Of a DNA stretch of 64,000 nt, positions 1 to 15,000 are shown piece after piece. The position numbers and the translations under genes were made by a program. Position 1 is the stretch's first letter. Every line of letters begins with the position of its first letter. The notes beneath the pieces are model-generated. The model did no database searches. It was given only the letters and a program-made list of their open reading frames with translations, and was not told the DNA's origin. The DNA is from Mycobacterium sp. 852002-51961_SCH5331710 (GTDB lineage Bacteria; Actinomycetota; Actinomycetes; Mycobacteriales; Mycobacteriaceae). Location of the stretch: positions 44,288-108,287 of the forward strand of contig NZ_LZSQ01000084.1 of NCBI RefSeq assembly GCF_001665535.1. The letters run 5' to 3'.

Positions 1-3000
1 GGGTCAGCCCGCCGCCACCCTGCCGGACGTAGGCGCAGATGCCGCTCAGCGCACCGAAGAACAGCTCACTGAGACGGATGACGTCGGCTTGGTCGACGGC
101 TGACGGAGCCCATGCCCACTTCGCGTGCAGCTGTGGTCCGGTGTCGGTGTCGACGGTCGCGGCGTTGAGTTCGACGGTGTGCGCCAGCGGCATCGGGACG
201 GCAGCGGCAATGTCGATGAGCGACACGTCATCTCTGCTGACCGTCCATAGCTCGCCGACAACTCCGGTCTCGGCGCCGCCGAGGCGCCCCAGATAGTTGA
301 ACCCGATCGTCGGGTCGATCGCCGGCAGTTCGGTCTCGTCGTTGAGGTAACGCAGCAGTCCGTATGTCAACCCCTCGGGCAGGCTGCGAAGTTGTTCCTT
401 GGCGTCTTTCACCACGGTGCCCAGCACGGCGTCGCCAGCGACGGTCTTGGTCCAGTCCAAGTCTGGAATAGCCAGGACGACAGGGTGTTTGAGGGTAAAC
501 CAACCCACCGTGCGCGACAAGTCGAGATCCGGCGCGAGATCGTCGTACCGACCGTGACCTTCGACGTCAATGCCGACGGGTTCGCCGCGGGCGTCGAGGA
601 ACCGCGACCAAGCGATCGCATAGGCGATCAGCAGGATGTCCCCTATCCCGGCGTGAAACGCGGCGGGTACCTCGCCGAGCAGAACGCGGGTGGTGTCCGT
701 GTTCAGCGCTGCGGACAGATGGCCCGCGCTGGAGTAGGTGTCGATGTCGGGCTGCGGCGCGGGGAGCGCGGGCAACATCGTTGTGACGTGTCGCCAGGCG
801 TCCGCCTGGCGCAGTACCGCAGGGTCGTGGGCGCGCTCCGCCAATAGCGACGCCCACCGCTGGAACGACGTTCCTGCCACCGGCAGGTTCACCGGCTGCC
901 CGTTGCGATGTTGCGTCCAAGCGATATTCAGGTCTTCGAGAAGGATCCGCCACGACACCGCATCGACGGCCAGATGGTGGATGATCACCGCCAGCCGGCC
1001 GGTGCAGGGCACCCAAAGCGCGCTGAGCATCCGGCCTTCGGCGGGGTCCAGCCGCGAGCGCGCCGCTCTCACCGCGTCCTCAGACAGTTCGTCGACCGCC
1101 GCGACGCACGCATTGACATCGACTGAACCCGGATCCGGCACCTGCAGTGCCCAGCCGCCGGCCTCGCGCTCTACTGCGTGCAGGCGCAACATGGCGTGCC
1201 GGTCCAACAGCGCCTGCAGCACGGTGCCGACATCGGCGCGCGTCACCCCGCCGGGTGCTTGAACGATGATCGTCTGGTTGAATTCTCGGATGGGGCCGTT
1301 GATTTCGTGTAGCCAGCGCATAATCGGGGTGGCCACCACTTCCCCGAGGCCTTGGTCGATGGGGCCGATGTCCGCGGTCAGCACCCGCGCGGCACGGGCA
1401 AGCCGGGCCGCCGTCTGCTCGACGAAGATGTCCCGCGGCCGGCACGTCACGCCCGCTGCCCGAGCCCGCGCCACCACCTGCATCGACAAGATGCTGTCAC
1501 CGCCGAGGTCGAAGAACGAGTCGTCGACGCCGACCCTCTCGAGTCCCAGCACTTGAGCGTAGATGCCGGTCAGAATCTCCTCGACCGCGTCGGCCGGTGC
1601 GCGGTACCGGTCACTGTCCTGGTATTCGGGCGCGGGCAGCGCGCGGACGTCGAGCTTGTTGTTTGGTGTCAGCGGCAGGCTGTCCAACCGCATCACCGCG
1701 ACCGGCACCATGTAAGCCGGGAGCCGCTCGGCCAGCACAGCGCGCGTTTCGGCGGGGTCTGCCGCCCCGGTGATGTAGCCGACCAGTCGTTTGGCGCCGG
1801 GGTGGTCTTCACGAGCGACCACGACTGCCTGCTCGACGCCGGCCAGTCCGGCGAGCGCGGCCTGGATTTCGCCGAGTTCGATGCGGTAGCCGCGGATCTT
1901 GACCTGCTCGTCGGCGCGTCCCAGGTACTGCAGTTGGCCGTCAGCACGCCAGCGCACCAAATCGCCGGTGCGATACATCCGCAGCCCCGCGCCGCCCCTG
2001 AACGGACAGGCCACGAACCGCAACGCGGTCAGTCCGGGCCGGCCGATGTAGCCGACTGCGACTCCGGCCCCGGCCACGTACAGCTCACCGATCGATCCGG
2101 GCGGCACCGGCCGCAGCACGTCGTCGAGAACCAACAGCGCTGCCCCGGACACCGGTGAGCCGATCGGCACGCCCGATCCCGGCACCAGTGGGTCGCTGAT
2201 GGCCACACACATCGTGGTCTCGGTCGGGCCGTAGGCGTTGATCATCACCCGCCCGGGTGCCCACTGCTCGACGACCTCGGGCGGGCACGCTTCGCCGACC
2301 ACCACCAACGCGGTCGAACTTAGTCCCTCGCGTGGCAGCATCGCTGCGGCAGAGGGTGTTTGGGTCAGCACGCTGACCTTCTCGGCGGTCAGCACCGCGT
2401 GAAAGTCGTCGGGCGAGGCGGCGACGTTCTCGGGTACTACGACGACCCGTCCACCGTGCAGCAGCGCGCCGAAGATCTCCCAGACCGAGACGTCGAACGC
2501 CAACGTATGGCAATGCGCCCATACCGCCGGCCGCGGCAGTCCGGCGTCCAGCGACGACAACAGCTGGGTCACGTTGTCGTGTGTGACCGCAACGCCTTTG
2601 GGCACGCCGGTGGTGCCCGATGTGTAGATGACGTACGCGACGTGTTCGGCGGGCGGCGGCGGCAACGCGGTGTCCGGCTGAGTCGCGATGCCAGCATCGT
2701 CGACGTTGACCACGAGCATGTCGAATCCGTCGAGGGTGTCGCGCAGGGCGGTCGTGGTGACCGCGGCGATCGGTGCGGCGTCGGCGATCATGAACTCGAT
2801 ACGCGCCGGCGGCAGCGCCGGATCGATCGGAAGGTACGCTGCTCCGGTCTTGAGCACCGCAAGTATCGCCGCGACCGACTCGGCCGAACGGCTCATCGCC
2901 AACGCGACGCATCGTCCCGGTCGTGCCCCGTGGCTGATCAACAAGTGCGCCAGCCGGTTCGAAAGCAGGTCCAACTGCCGGTACGTCCAGGAAGTGTCCA

Positions 3001-6000
3001 GACAGGTGACTGCGACCGAATCCGGTGTGTGCTGCACGTGACCGGCGAACAACGCCGGAATCGAGTCCATCGCCGGCATCGCGGCAGTCAATCCGACGAG
3101 GTTACCGAACCGCTCGAGTTGCGCGTGCTCTTGGTCGGCGAGCACGTCTACCGCAGACAAGCGCTGCGCCGGATCTATCGTGATCGCCGTCAAGACCCGC
3201 TGCAGCCGTACGGCCAGGGCCTCGACGGTGACCGCGTCGAACACGTCGGTGCGGAACTCGACCGTTCCGCCGATCCCGTCGCATTCACCGGTGTCGGTCC
3301 AGCGTTCGGACAGGGAGAACACCAAATCCATACGAGCGGTGTGGGTGTCCACGGGTAGCCGGGTGACCTGTACATCGCCGAGCGTCAGCCCGGTGGCTGC
3401 GTCGGCGCCTCCGACGGACGTCTGCCAGGCCAACGCGACCTGTACCAGCGGGTGATGGGTCAGGCTGCGGGCCGGGTTGAGCCGATCGACCAGCACTTCG
3501 AACGGCACATCCTGGTTCTCGTAGGCGTCCAGGCTTTTCCGTCGCACTTGCGCAAGCAACTCAGCAACCGTCACGTCGCCCGCCAGATCCACCCGCAGCA
3601 CCAAGAGGTTGACGAAGAAACCGACGAGGTCGTCGAGTGCGGGATCGCGGCGTCCGGCGATCGGGAACCCAACGGCGACATCGCGACTGGCACTCAGCCG
3701 GGACAGCAACGCAGCCAGACCGGCTTGGACGACCATGAAACTTGTCGCGTTGTGCCGCGCGGCCACATCCCCCACCCGGCGCTGCAATTCCGCCGGCCAC
3801 TGGACAGTCACCGTGGCGCCGCGCTGCTCGGCCACCGGCGGGTAGGGACGGTCGGTCGGTAGCTGCAGCCGTTCGGGCATCCCCGCCAGCGCGTCCTGCC
3901 AGTACGCCAGTTGCGTTCCGATAAGACTGCTTCCGTCGTCGAGGTCGCCGAATTGCTCACGCTGCCACAGTGTGTAATCGACGTACTGCACAGGCAATTG
4001 CGGCCAGCTCGGTGGCTGCCCTGCGCACCGGCTCGTGTATGCCGCGTTGAGATCACGTACCAGCGGAGCGATCGACCAGCCGTCGGCGGCGATGTGGTGC
4101 ACCACGCCCGCCAACACGTATTCGTTTTCACTGGTGCGGAACAGCCGAACCCGCAACGGAATCTGCGAAGACAGGTCGAAGGCCAGGCGTACCGCTTCCT
4201 CGACGGCGTCACTGAGCCGCTCCGCCGACCAAGCAGTGGCGTCGACGATCTGCCAGCCGAAGTCGGCCCTGTCGGCGTGCACGACAAGCTGCTGTGGGAC
4301 CCCTTCTGGAGCCGGGAACAGCGTACGCAGACTCTCATGGCGGGCGACAAGGTCGAGAAGAGCCGCGTGCAGCGCATCGACGTCGAGCCGGCCTTGCAGT
4401 TTCAGTGCGATAGGCATGTTGAAAACTGCGGAAGGACCTTGCAATTGGTCGAGGAACCACAGCCGGTTCTGGGCGAACGACAACGGAATCACCGGGGGAC
4501 GCGCGACCGGGACCAACGGCGCTCGCCGGACCGCCTCACCGCCGAGACGGCTTGCCAGCTCGGCGACGGAGGGCGCCTCGAATAAGGCACGCACGGAGAG
4601 ATCACGGTCGAGGCTGGTGTTTATGTCGGCGACCACGCGCATCGCCAAGATGCTGTCCCCGCCGAGGTCGAAGAAGGAGTCATCGACACCGACGTGTTCG
4701 AGCCCGAGCGCCTGAGCGTAGAGGCTTACCAGGATCGCCTCTACGGGAGTGGCTGGGGCGCGGTAGTGACCGACAACTTGGTACTCGGGTGCGGGCAACG
4801 CGCGAACGTCGAGTTTGCCGTTCGCCGTCAGGGGCAGCACGTCGAGCACCACGACAGCTGCGGGCACCATGTAGGACGGCAAACGTTCGACAAGCGCGAG
4901 CCGCACCTCAACCGGATCGATTGCCCCCGAGATGGTTTCGACGAGGTATGCGACCAGGCGCTTGTCGCCGGGGCGGTCCTCACGCGCGACCACCGCCGCC
5001 TGTTCGACACCATCCAGTTCAGCGAGTGCGGCGCGTATCTCGCCGAGTTCGATCCGATAGCCGCGCACCTTGACCTGCTCGTCGGCCCGACCCAGGTACT
5101 GCAGTTGCCCATCTGCGCCCCACCGCACCAAGTCACCGGTGCGGTACATCCGTGCGCCGGGCTCGCCGTCGGGACATGCGACGAACCGCGACCCGGTCAG
5201 GCCGGGCCGACGCCAGTATCCGACGCCGACCCCACGGCCCGCCACGTACAACTCACCCACCACACCGTGGGGTACTGGACGCAACCACCCGTCGAGTATG
5301 TACAACGCGGCGCCCGGGACGGGTGCACCGATCGGCACGATGTCGGATCCTGCCGTCAACGGCGCGCTGATCGTTGCGTACACGGTGATCTCGGTCGGTC
5401 CGTAGCCGTTGATCATCACTCGACCCGGCGCCCAGCGATCCACCACCTCGGCCGGGCAGGCCTCACCGGCCACCATCAACGTGATGGCCGCTAGATTCTC
5501 GGATGAAAGTGCCTGCACCGCAGTCGGTGTCTGACTCAGCACGGTGACGTGCTCACTGCACAGCAGCGCGTTGAGGTCCTTCGGCGAGCGAGTCACCGAC
5601 TTGGGTACCACCACAAGCCGGGCGCCGGACAACAGGGCCCCCCAAATTTCCCAGACCGAGAAGTCGAACGCCAGCGATGCACAGTGAGCCCATACCTGAT
5701 GCGGCCCAAGCTCGAGGCCGACGTCGAGGGCGTCGAAGAGGCGGGTGACATTGTGATGCGTGACCGCAACGCCTTTCGGGATACCAGTGGTCCCCGACGT
5801 GTAGATTATGTGCGCGATGTCGTCGGCGGCCGGTTGGGGCAGCGCGCTACTTGGCTCTGCGGATATCGCGACGTCGTCGAGTTCGACGACAGGGATGCCG
5901 ATGTCGTGCATCCGGTCCGCCAGGTTGGTGGTGGTGAGTACGGCGGCAGGTGCGGCATCGGCGACGATGAACTCGATGCGAGCCCTGGGCGTCGACGGGT

Positions 6001-9000
6001 CGATCGGCAGGTAGGCGGCCCCGCTCTTGAGCACGGCCAAAATCGCCACTACGGCCTGCGCCGATCGCTCGGACACGAGCGCCACACACCGGCCCGGACC
6101 GGCCCCGTGTCGAACCAACAAGCGGGCGAGTCGGTTCGACGCCTCATCGAGTTCGCCGTACGACATCGATTCGCCCTCGAAGGTCAGCGCCACCGCTCGT
6201 GGGTTGCGCGCCTTCTGCGTGGCGAAGAGCGCCGGGATCGTTGTCGGCGCCGCGGTCTGGGTCAACACCGCCCGGTTGCCGTACCGCTCGAGAACGGCGT
6301 GCTCGTCACTGTCGAGTAGATCGATCGACGACAACCGGCGCGTCGGGTCGGCGGTCATCGCCCGCAGCACCCGTTGAAGTCGCCGGCTGAGCTCGTCGAC
6401 CTCAATCGCGTCGAACACATCGGTGTCGAACTCGATGCGCACCCCCAATTCCGTGCCCGGCTGTGCGACGACAGCGAGCGGGTAGTGGGTGGACTCACGG
6501 CCACTGACCTCGGTGATGGTCAGCCCGTTGCTGAGCAACGTGCGGGTGTCGACGGGATAGTTCTCGTACACGAAGACCGTGTCGAACAGCAGATCCTGGC
6601 CGGTGGCGTGGTGGATCTCGCTCAGTGAGAGGTGCTGGTGTTCCAGTGTGTGGTTGTAGCTGCGCTGCAGTTGGTTCAGCAACTCGCCGACGGTCGTCGC
6701 CGAGGTGATATAGGCGCGCACCGGCACCGTGTTGATCAGCAGGCCGACCATCGATTCAGCGCCGACGACATCGGTGGAGCGCCCGGACACCGCAGTGCCG
6801 AATGCGACATCGTGCTGGCCGGTCAGTGAAACCAGCAGCTGTGCCCAGGCGGCCTGCAGCACGGTGTTGATGGTCGAATGGCAAGAGCGCGCCAGCTCGC
6901 CGAGCGCCCGCGTCAAGTCCGCGCTTACCCGGAACGCGGTGGTCTCTCGCGGCCCGAGCGTCAGCCGGTTCGGAGGGCCGACCAGCGTGGGCGTGTCGAA
7001 GCCGGCGAGCACCTCACGCCAGGCTGCTTGCGCCGCGGAGTTGTCCCGTTCGGCGAGCCACATGACGTAACGGCGGTAGGAGCCGGCGGCGGGCAGTCGA
7101 TGCCCGTAATAACTAGCGAATATCTCCCGGGCGACGATCGGCAGCGACCAGCCGTCGAGCACGATGTGGTGGTTGGTCAGCACCAGTCGGTGTCGGTTCG
7201 GCGCGATCCGCACTACGGCCGCTCGAAAGGCAGGTGGGCGGGTGAGGTCGCAAACCGCGGCACGTTCGCCCGCGCACAGCTTCGTGATCGCCTCAGCCAC
7301 AACGGTATCGAAGGGTTGGTAGACCCCGCCTGTCGTCGCTGTGTCGGCCGGCGGCGCGCAGGGGGCCAGGCCCGCCGCCGTCGTGGCAGCGGCCGCATCG
7401 ATGCCGGCGTCGATGCCGGTGGCCCCAAGGTCGAGGAACGTCCAAGGAATGACAGGGTCGGCGGGAATGACCTGGACGGCGCGGCCGTAGTGGTTGTCGA
7501 ATCGGGCCGCGAGGTTGGGGTGGCGCTTGGCCACCGTCGCGATGGCGTGTCGGAGTCGCGGCGGATCGAGTGGGCCGTCGATCGTGATGTCGAGTTGCAT
7601 GGCATACACCGCGTCGTCTGCGCTGGCCGTGGTGTTGGCGTGGAAGAGCAACCCTTCCTGTAGTGGGGTCAGCGGAAGGATGTCGGCGACGCTGCCCTGC
7701 TGCTCGAGTTGGTCGATCTGGTCCTGGTCGAGGACAACGGGTGCGATGTCGGAGGGTGTCAACCCGCCGCCGCCGCGTTCGACATGGCGGCAGATGCCCT
7801 TCAGCACGTCGAACCAGAGTCGGTTGAGCCGGTCGACTTGGCTTTCGTCCAATATCGATGCCGTCCATATCCAATTCGCCTGTAGCATCTGGCCGTTGGC
7901 GCCCTCGAGGGTGGCGACGTTGAGCTCGACGGTGTGTGACAGCGGCATAGGCACCGCCGCGACCGTATCTGCCAACGTCAAGGCGTCATCGCGGACCCGC
8001 CACATGTCCTCGGACATCTGCACGCCGCCTGTGTCCAGCCGTCCGAGGTAGTTGAAGCCGATGGCCGGATCAGCCTCGGGTAGCTCGACACCGGTGTTGA
8101 GGTAGCGCAACAGGCCGTATGTCATGCCGTCCGGCAGAGCACGCAATTGTTCCTTGGCGTTCTTGAGCAAAGCGCCCAAGGCAGCGTCACCGGCTAGCAC
8201 CTGAATCCATCGCGGCGGATCGAGGGTCAATGTCACGGGATACTTCGTGGTGAACCAGCCCACCGTCCGGGACAAGTCGAGCCCGGGGGCCAGGTCTTCG
8301 TTGCGCCCATGGGTCTCGACATCGATGACGACGGAGTCGTGCTTTGCGAAGAACGTCCGCCACGCCAACGCGAACCCGATCAGCAGGACGTCTTGCACGC
8401 CGGTGTGTAGCGCCGACGGTGCCTGCCCCAACAGCACGCGCGTCGTCTCCGGATCCAGCGATGCTGAAAGTCGGCTCGCGTTGGCATAGGTGTCTCTTTG
8501 AGGTCGTATCCGGGGCAAAGCCGTCGACGTAGTGGACGCTTCCCGCCAGGTGTCGGCGAGTGCGATGACCGCCGGACTGTGAGCATGCTTGTCAAGTAGC
8601 GTCGCCCAGCGCTGGAACGACGTGCCCAGCGGTGGAAACTCGATCGGCTGTCCGCTGTGATACTGCGTCCAGGCGATGTTGAGGTCTTCGAGGAGAATCC
8701 GCCACGACACCGCGTCGACGGCGAGGTGGTGGACGATCAAGCACAACTCTCCGGTTGTCGGCGCCCACAGACCGCTGAGCATCACGCCCGCGGATGGATC
8801 AAGCCGAGAACGCGCCGCTACCAATGCATCTACCGTCAGCGCATCTACCGAGCGCAGACTTGCGGCGGCCTCAACGGATCCAGGCTTGGGCACGTAAAGC
8901 GACCAGCCCGACGGGCGGTGTTCAACACGCAGCCGCAAGGCGGCGTGGCGGTCCAACAGCACCTGCAGCATGGCGACGACATCAGAGTGAGTGACGCCAG

Positions 9001-12000
9001 CCGGCGCCTGCACCACCACGGTCTGGTTGAATTGGCTTGTATCGCCGGGTATCTGCTGCAGCCAGCACATGATCGGCGTTGCTTTGACGATACCGACGCC
9101 CTCGTCGGCAGGGGTGGCTTCATCGCGTGCTATCCCGGCTACCCTGGCCAACCGGGCGACGGTCTGCTCGACGAAGATGTCGCGAGGGCGACACTGCAGA
9201 CCTGCGGCGCGGGCTCGGGCCACCACCTGCATGGACAAGATACTGTCGCCGCCTAGATCGAAGAATGAGTCATCGACGCTGACCCGCTGCAGGCCCAGCA
9301 CCTGCGCATAGATGCCGGCCAACACCTCTTCGACCGCATCGGCAGGCGCCGAGTACTGCTGCGAATTCTGGTAGTCGGGAATCGGCAGCGCGCGGGTGTC
9401 GAGCTTTCCGTTCACAGTCAACGGCAGTGCGTCAAGAAACACGACCGCCGCCGGCACCATGTACGCAGGCAACCGGTCGGCCAGCGCCGATCGGACGGAG
9501 GTCGGATCGACTGTCCCCGCGACTTTTTCGGTGAGGTAGCCGATCAGCCGTTTGATCCCGGACTGGTCCTCGCGGGCTATTACGGCGGCTTGCTCGACAC
9601 CGTCGAGGGCGACGAGGGCGGACTGTATTTCGCCGAGCTCGATGCGGTAGCCGCGAATCTTCACCTGCTCGTCGGCGCGACCCAGATACTGCAGTTGGCC
9701 GTCCGCGCGCCAGCACACCAGATCGCCGGTGCGGTACATGCGTGTGCCGGGCCTGCCGAACGGGCAGGCCAGGAACCGGCTTGCTGTCAGCCCGGACCGA
9801 CCCAGATAGCCGAGGCCCACGCCTCGACCGGCGACGTACAACTCGCCGACCACCCCGGTCGGTACCGGGTGCAGCCACTCGTCGAGAACGAACAGCGCAG
9901 CAGTCGGCACGGGCGCACCGATCGGCGCCGCCCCGGTGTCTGGCTGCAGAGGCGCGCTCATCGACGCGTACACCGTGGCCTCGGTCGGCCCATAGGCGTT
10001 TATCACCACCCGGTCCGGCGCCCACCGATCCACCACCTCGGCAGGACACACCTCACCGCCAAGTAACACTGCCACCCCTTCGAGCCCCGACGGACTCAAT
10101 GCGGCCACCGCTGAGGGGGTTTGGGTCAAGACGTTGACCCGTTCCCGCACCAACAGCTCGTGGAAGTCGTCGGGCGAAGCGGCGATCGCTTCAGAGACGA
10201 TCACCAGTCGCCCGCCGCCGAGCAGGGCGGCCCAAATCTCCCAGACCGAGAAATCGAAACCGTAGGAGTGACATTGCGTCCACACCTGCGTTGCAGGCAG
10301 ATCCGGTGGCGTCGAGGCGACGAGGTGAGACAGGTTGCGATGGGTGATGGCCACCGCTTTGGGAGTTCCGGTGGTCCCGGAGGTGTAGACGACGTAAGCG
10401 ATATCCTCGGCTGCCGGTGCCGAGAGGGTGGAACCGCGTTGTGCGTCCTCGCCTGGGTCGGCGGCGTCGAACACAGCGAGGGCATAGCCGTCGAGTCGCT
10501 CTCTCAGATCGGGGGTGGTGAGCGCGGCCACCGGTGTGGCGTCGGTGAGCATGAACTCGACGCGGGCGTCCGGATGGGACGGGTCGATCGCAAGGTAGGC
10601 CGCCCCGGTCTTGAGCACCGCCAGCATCGCCACGATCGCCTCGGCGGAGCGTTCCAGCAGCAACGCGACTGTCTCACCGGGACGCGCACCGTGAGCAGAC
10701 AGCAGATGTGCCAACCGATCTGAGGCCAGGTCGAGTTCGCGGTACGTCCACGAATCCCGTCCGCAGCTGATAGCAACCGTTACCGGGTGGCGCGTCACGT
10801 GCTCGGTGAACAGCTGCGGTATCGACGCGGCTGCAGGAGCCGGGTCGGCGAGCACAGCACGGTTGCCGATCTGATCCAGCCGAGCGAGGTCGGTTGCGTC
10901 GAGCAATTCGATCGACGACAAGCGCGCTGCCGGATCAGCTGTCATGGCCATCAGGACCCGCTCGAACCGTTGCAACATAGTCGTGATCGTGTGCGCGTCG
11001 AAAACGTCGCTGCGAAACTCTACTTCACCCGAAATACCAGCCGGTTCACCACTTTCCGTCCACTGCTCGGCCAACGAGAAAGACAGGTCCATGCGCGCGG
11101 TGTGAGTGTCGACCGGAATCTGGGTGACTTGTAGTCCGTCCAACGCCAAGGGGGTTGGGGAGCCCGCATGGCCGGGAAGGTTCTGCCAGGCCAACAACAC
11201 CTGGACCAGCGGATGATGGGTCAGACTGCGGGTCGGGTTCAGGCGTTCGACGAGCGCCTCGAAGGGTACGTCCTCGTTCTCGTAGGCGCCTATGCTGCGT
11301 TGGCGTACCTGCGCGAGTACCTCATCGACCGTAGGGTCCTCCTTGAGGTCAACCCGCAAAACCAACGTGTTGACGAAGAAACCCACCAAATCGTCCAGCA
11401 CGGGATCGGTGCGGCCCGCGATGGGAAACCCCATCGCTACATCCGCACTGCCACTCAACCGCGACAGCAGCACCGCGAGCGCCGCCTGCACCACCATGAA
11501 ACTGGTCGCGCTGCAATTCGCGGCCATTTGACGCACCCGCTGCTGTAGTGACACCGGCCAGTCCACTGGCACGGTGGCGCCCCGCTGGTCGGCCACTGGC
11601 GGGTAGGGACGGTCAGTTGGAAGCTGGAGCCGTTCGGGCATGCCCGCCAAGGCATCATGCCAATAGTCCAGCTGTGCGGCGATCAGGCTGCGACTGTCCG
11701 CCAGATCACCAAACTGCTCACGCTGCCATAACGCGTAGTCGACGTATTGCACCGGCAACACAGACCACTCAGGCTCTCGAGCCCGTCGGCGACTTTCATA
11801 CGCCTGAGCCAGATCATGCGTTAGCGGTGCCATTGACCAACCGTCAAATGCGATGTGGTGCAACACGATCCCCAACAGATACTCTTGGGGGCCGATCGAA
11901 TACAGTTGAGCGCGAAGCGGAATCTCCACCGATAGGTCGAACGGATAGGCTGCCAGAGCAGTCAATTCGCCGAACGCCTCACGCTCGGACATCGATTCCA

Positions 12001-15000
12001 TCGGCATGCCGTGGCATCGCCACATCGCAGCGCCGGCCGACAGCACCTGTTGATATGGCACACCGTCGGTTTGGCGATACACGGTCCGTAGCACTTCGTG
12101 TCGCGCGACGACATCGTCGAAGGCGGTGCTGAGCGCCTCGACGTCAAGTGGGCCACTGATTCGCAGGACCGTCGGCATGTTGTACGCGCCCGGCTGCAGC
12201 TGGTCCAGGAACCACAGTCGACTCTGCGCGAACGACAACGGAATCACCGCAGGCCGCTCGCTGGCGACCAACTGCGGGCGCCGACTTCCGTCAGCTCTGA
12301 CACGGGATGCCAACAGCGCGACCGAGGGCGCATCGAACAACGCGCGCACGGTCAAATGGGCATCGACGGACTTGGCGATCATGCCGATCGCGCGCATCGC
12401 CGACAAGGAGTCGCCGCCGAGGTCGAAGAAGGAGTCGTCGACACCGACGCGTTCGAGCCCGAGCACACGGGCATAGATACCGGCCAGCATTTCCTCGAGT
12501 GGGTTGGACGGAGCGCGATACCGATCGGCGTCGACGTACTCGGGGGCCGGCAACGCGCGGGTGTCGAGCTTGCCGTTGACCGTGACCGGCAACCCGTCGA
12601 GCACCACCACCGCGGCCGGCACCATATACGGCGGTAACCGGTCGGCCAACGCCGCACGGGCCGCGCCCGCATCCACCGCACCGGTCACATACCCGACCAG
12701 TCGCTTGTCCCCGGGGCGGTCCTCGCGCGCGATCACCACCGATTGCTGCACCCCGGCCAGTCCGGCCAGCGCCGCCTGCACCTCGCCCAGTTCGATGCGG
12801 TAGCCGCGGATCTTGACCTGCTCATCGGCGCGCCCGAAATACTGCAACTGCCCGTCTGGACGCCAACACACCAGATCCCCGGTGCGATACATCCGCTGCC
12901 CCCCACCGGCGAACGGACACGCCACGAACCGCGACGCGGTCAATCCCGCTCGACGCCAATACCCCACCCCCACACCGCGACCCGCGACGTACAGCTCGCC
13001 GACCACACCGGCGGGGACCGGACGCAGCCACCCGTCGAGGACGAACAACGCCGACCCTCCAGCCGGTGCACCGATCGGCGGGGCACCCGAACCGGGCACC
13101 AATGGAGCACTCCTGGATGCGCAGATCGTCGTTTCGGTGGGGCCATAGCCGTTGAGCATCACCCGGCCCGGCGCCCACCGGTCCACCAACTCGGCCGGGC
13201 AAGCTTCGCCGGCCACCAGTAGCGCTATCGAGTCCAGACCCTCCGGCGCGAGCGTCCCCAGCGCCGACGGCGTCTGGCTTAGGACACCGACGCTCTCGGC
13301 GACGAGCAAGGCGTGCAGGTCTTGCGGGGAGGCCGCGACCTCCTCAGGCACGATCACCAACCGCCCACCGTGTAGCAGTGCGCGCCAGATCTCTTCGACT
13401 GAGGCGTCGAAGCCATACGAATGCCATTGCCCCCACGCCCGCGGGGACAGGTACTCGTCCGGCGGACCGAGTAGCCGGGTGAGGTTACGGTGGGTGATGG
13501 CAACACCCTTGGGAGCCCCAGTGGTGCCCGAGGTGTAGATGATATGGGCGATGTCGTCGGGATCAGGTGGCGGCAACGGGTCGCCGGACTGTAAATGCGT
13601 TGCTGCGTCGTCGACGTTGATGACCGGCAGTCCGTATCCGGCGAGCGAAGAGGCCAGGCCAGCGGTCGTCATCGCGGCAACGGGCGCAGCGTCCTCGATG
13701 ATGTAAGCGATACGGGCCGTGGGCGTCGCCGGATCAATCGGCAGGTATGCCGCACGGGTTTTCAAGGCCGCCAAGATCGAAACAATCGCCTCGGCACTGC
13801 GCGAAAAGAGCAGCGTCACTATCTGTCCTGGCCGCACGTTGCGTGAGACCAGCAGGCGAGCCAGTCGATTAGACGCCTCGTCCAACTCGCGATAGGTCCA
13901 CGTGCGATCACCGCATACCAGCGCGACCGCATCGGGGGTGCGCGTCACCTGCGCAGAGAACAACCCCGGGATCGACGACGGCGTGGGTAACGCCGTGGTC
14001 AGCACCGCACGATTACCACATTCGTCCAGGCGGGCATGCTCGTCCGACCCGAGGACAGTCAACGTCGGCAACCGACTTTCGGGAGCGGTCGCCATGGCGG
14101 TCAACATCCGTTGCAGACGTTCAGCCAAATCCGACGGCGCGAAGTTCGCGAACGGTTGCCCCGCCCCGGCCGAGCAGAACGACTGTTGATCACCAACCCC
14201 GACAAAGAACAAGCCGAAGTACCCCACCGGGCCAAATGTTGTGTATGTTGCCGTCGCCGGCGCACCGGCGAGGTTCAGCGACAGACGCGAGGGAACGAAG
14301 TTGAGCACGACCCGGTCCGGTGCTTGGCTCAAGCGGCGATGGTCACCGCCGAGCTCTAGGGATTGCACCGGAAAACGTTGATGACGCAACAATTCTCGGG
14401 TTCGCTGGTCGACTTGTCGGCAGAGGTCGGCGACAGTGGACTGCGGCGACATTTTCAGGACCAGCGGGACGACTCCGGCGAGCATCGCAGGAAGAGTTTT
14501 CGTCTTTGCGTCGGCCCGCCTGCTGACCGGAAAGTCGAGCACCACCTCCGAGTCGCCGCAGCTGCACCCGCGCACCAGCAGCGCGCACGCGGCAGTGAGG
14601 ACCGACGACCGCCGGATGCCCAGTGCCTTGGCCAACTCTTTGACGCAGCCGACGACGGCCGGATCCAGGTGGATCGGAGTCGATGGCCTGTGCGAATCGG
14701 TCGTGCCTGCATCTCGCGGTAGCCGAAATCCTGGTGCGATTTCCGATGGGAGGTTTTCCCGCCAGTACGCTTCGTCCTCCAGGTAGTCGGTCGACGACTC
14801 GTACTCCAACTCGCTGCGCACAAAGTCCCGAAGAGAACCGAAGAAGGCGGGCGGGGCGGGCGTACCCGCGATAAGGGCCGAGTAGATAGCGGCGATGCGC
14901 CGACCCACCAGTCCCATGCTCATGCCGTCGATGACAATGTGATGACAGCATGCGAACCAGTAATATTCGCCAGGGCGCGTCGCAAACAGCGCAAACTTCA

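Noticed and set aside
4560..4730. Apparent frameshift near carrier domain 3
   Set aside because: A first count put the T3 serine codon out of frame; recounting the bases placed it in frame with T1, T2 and T4.
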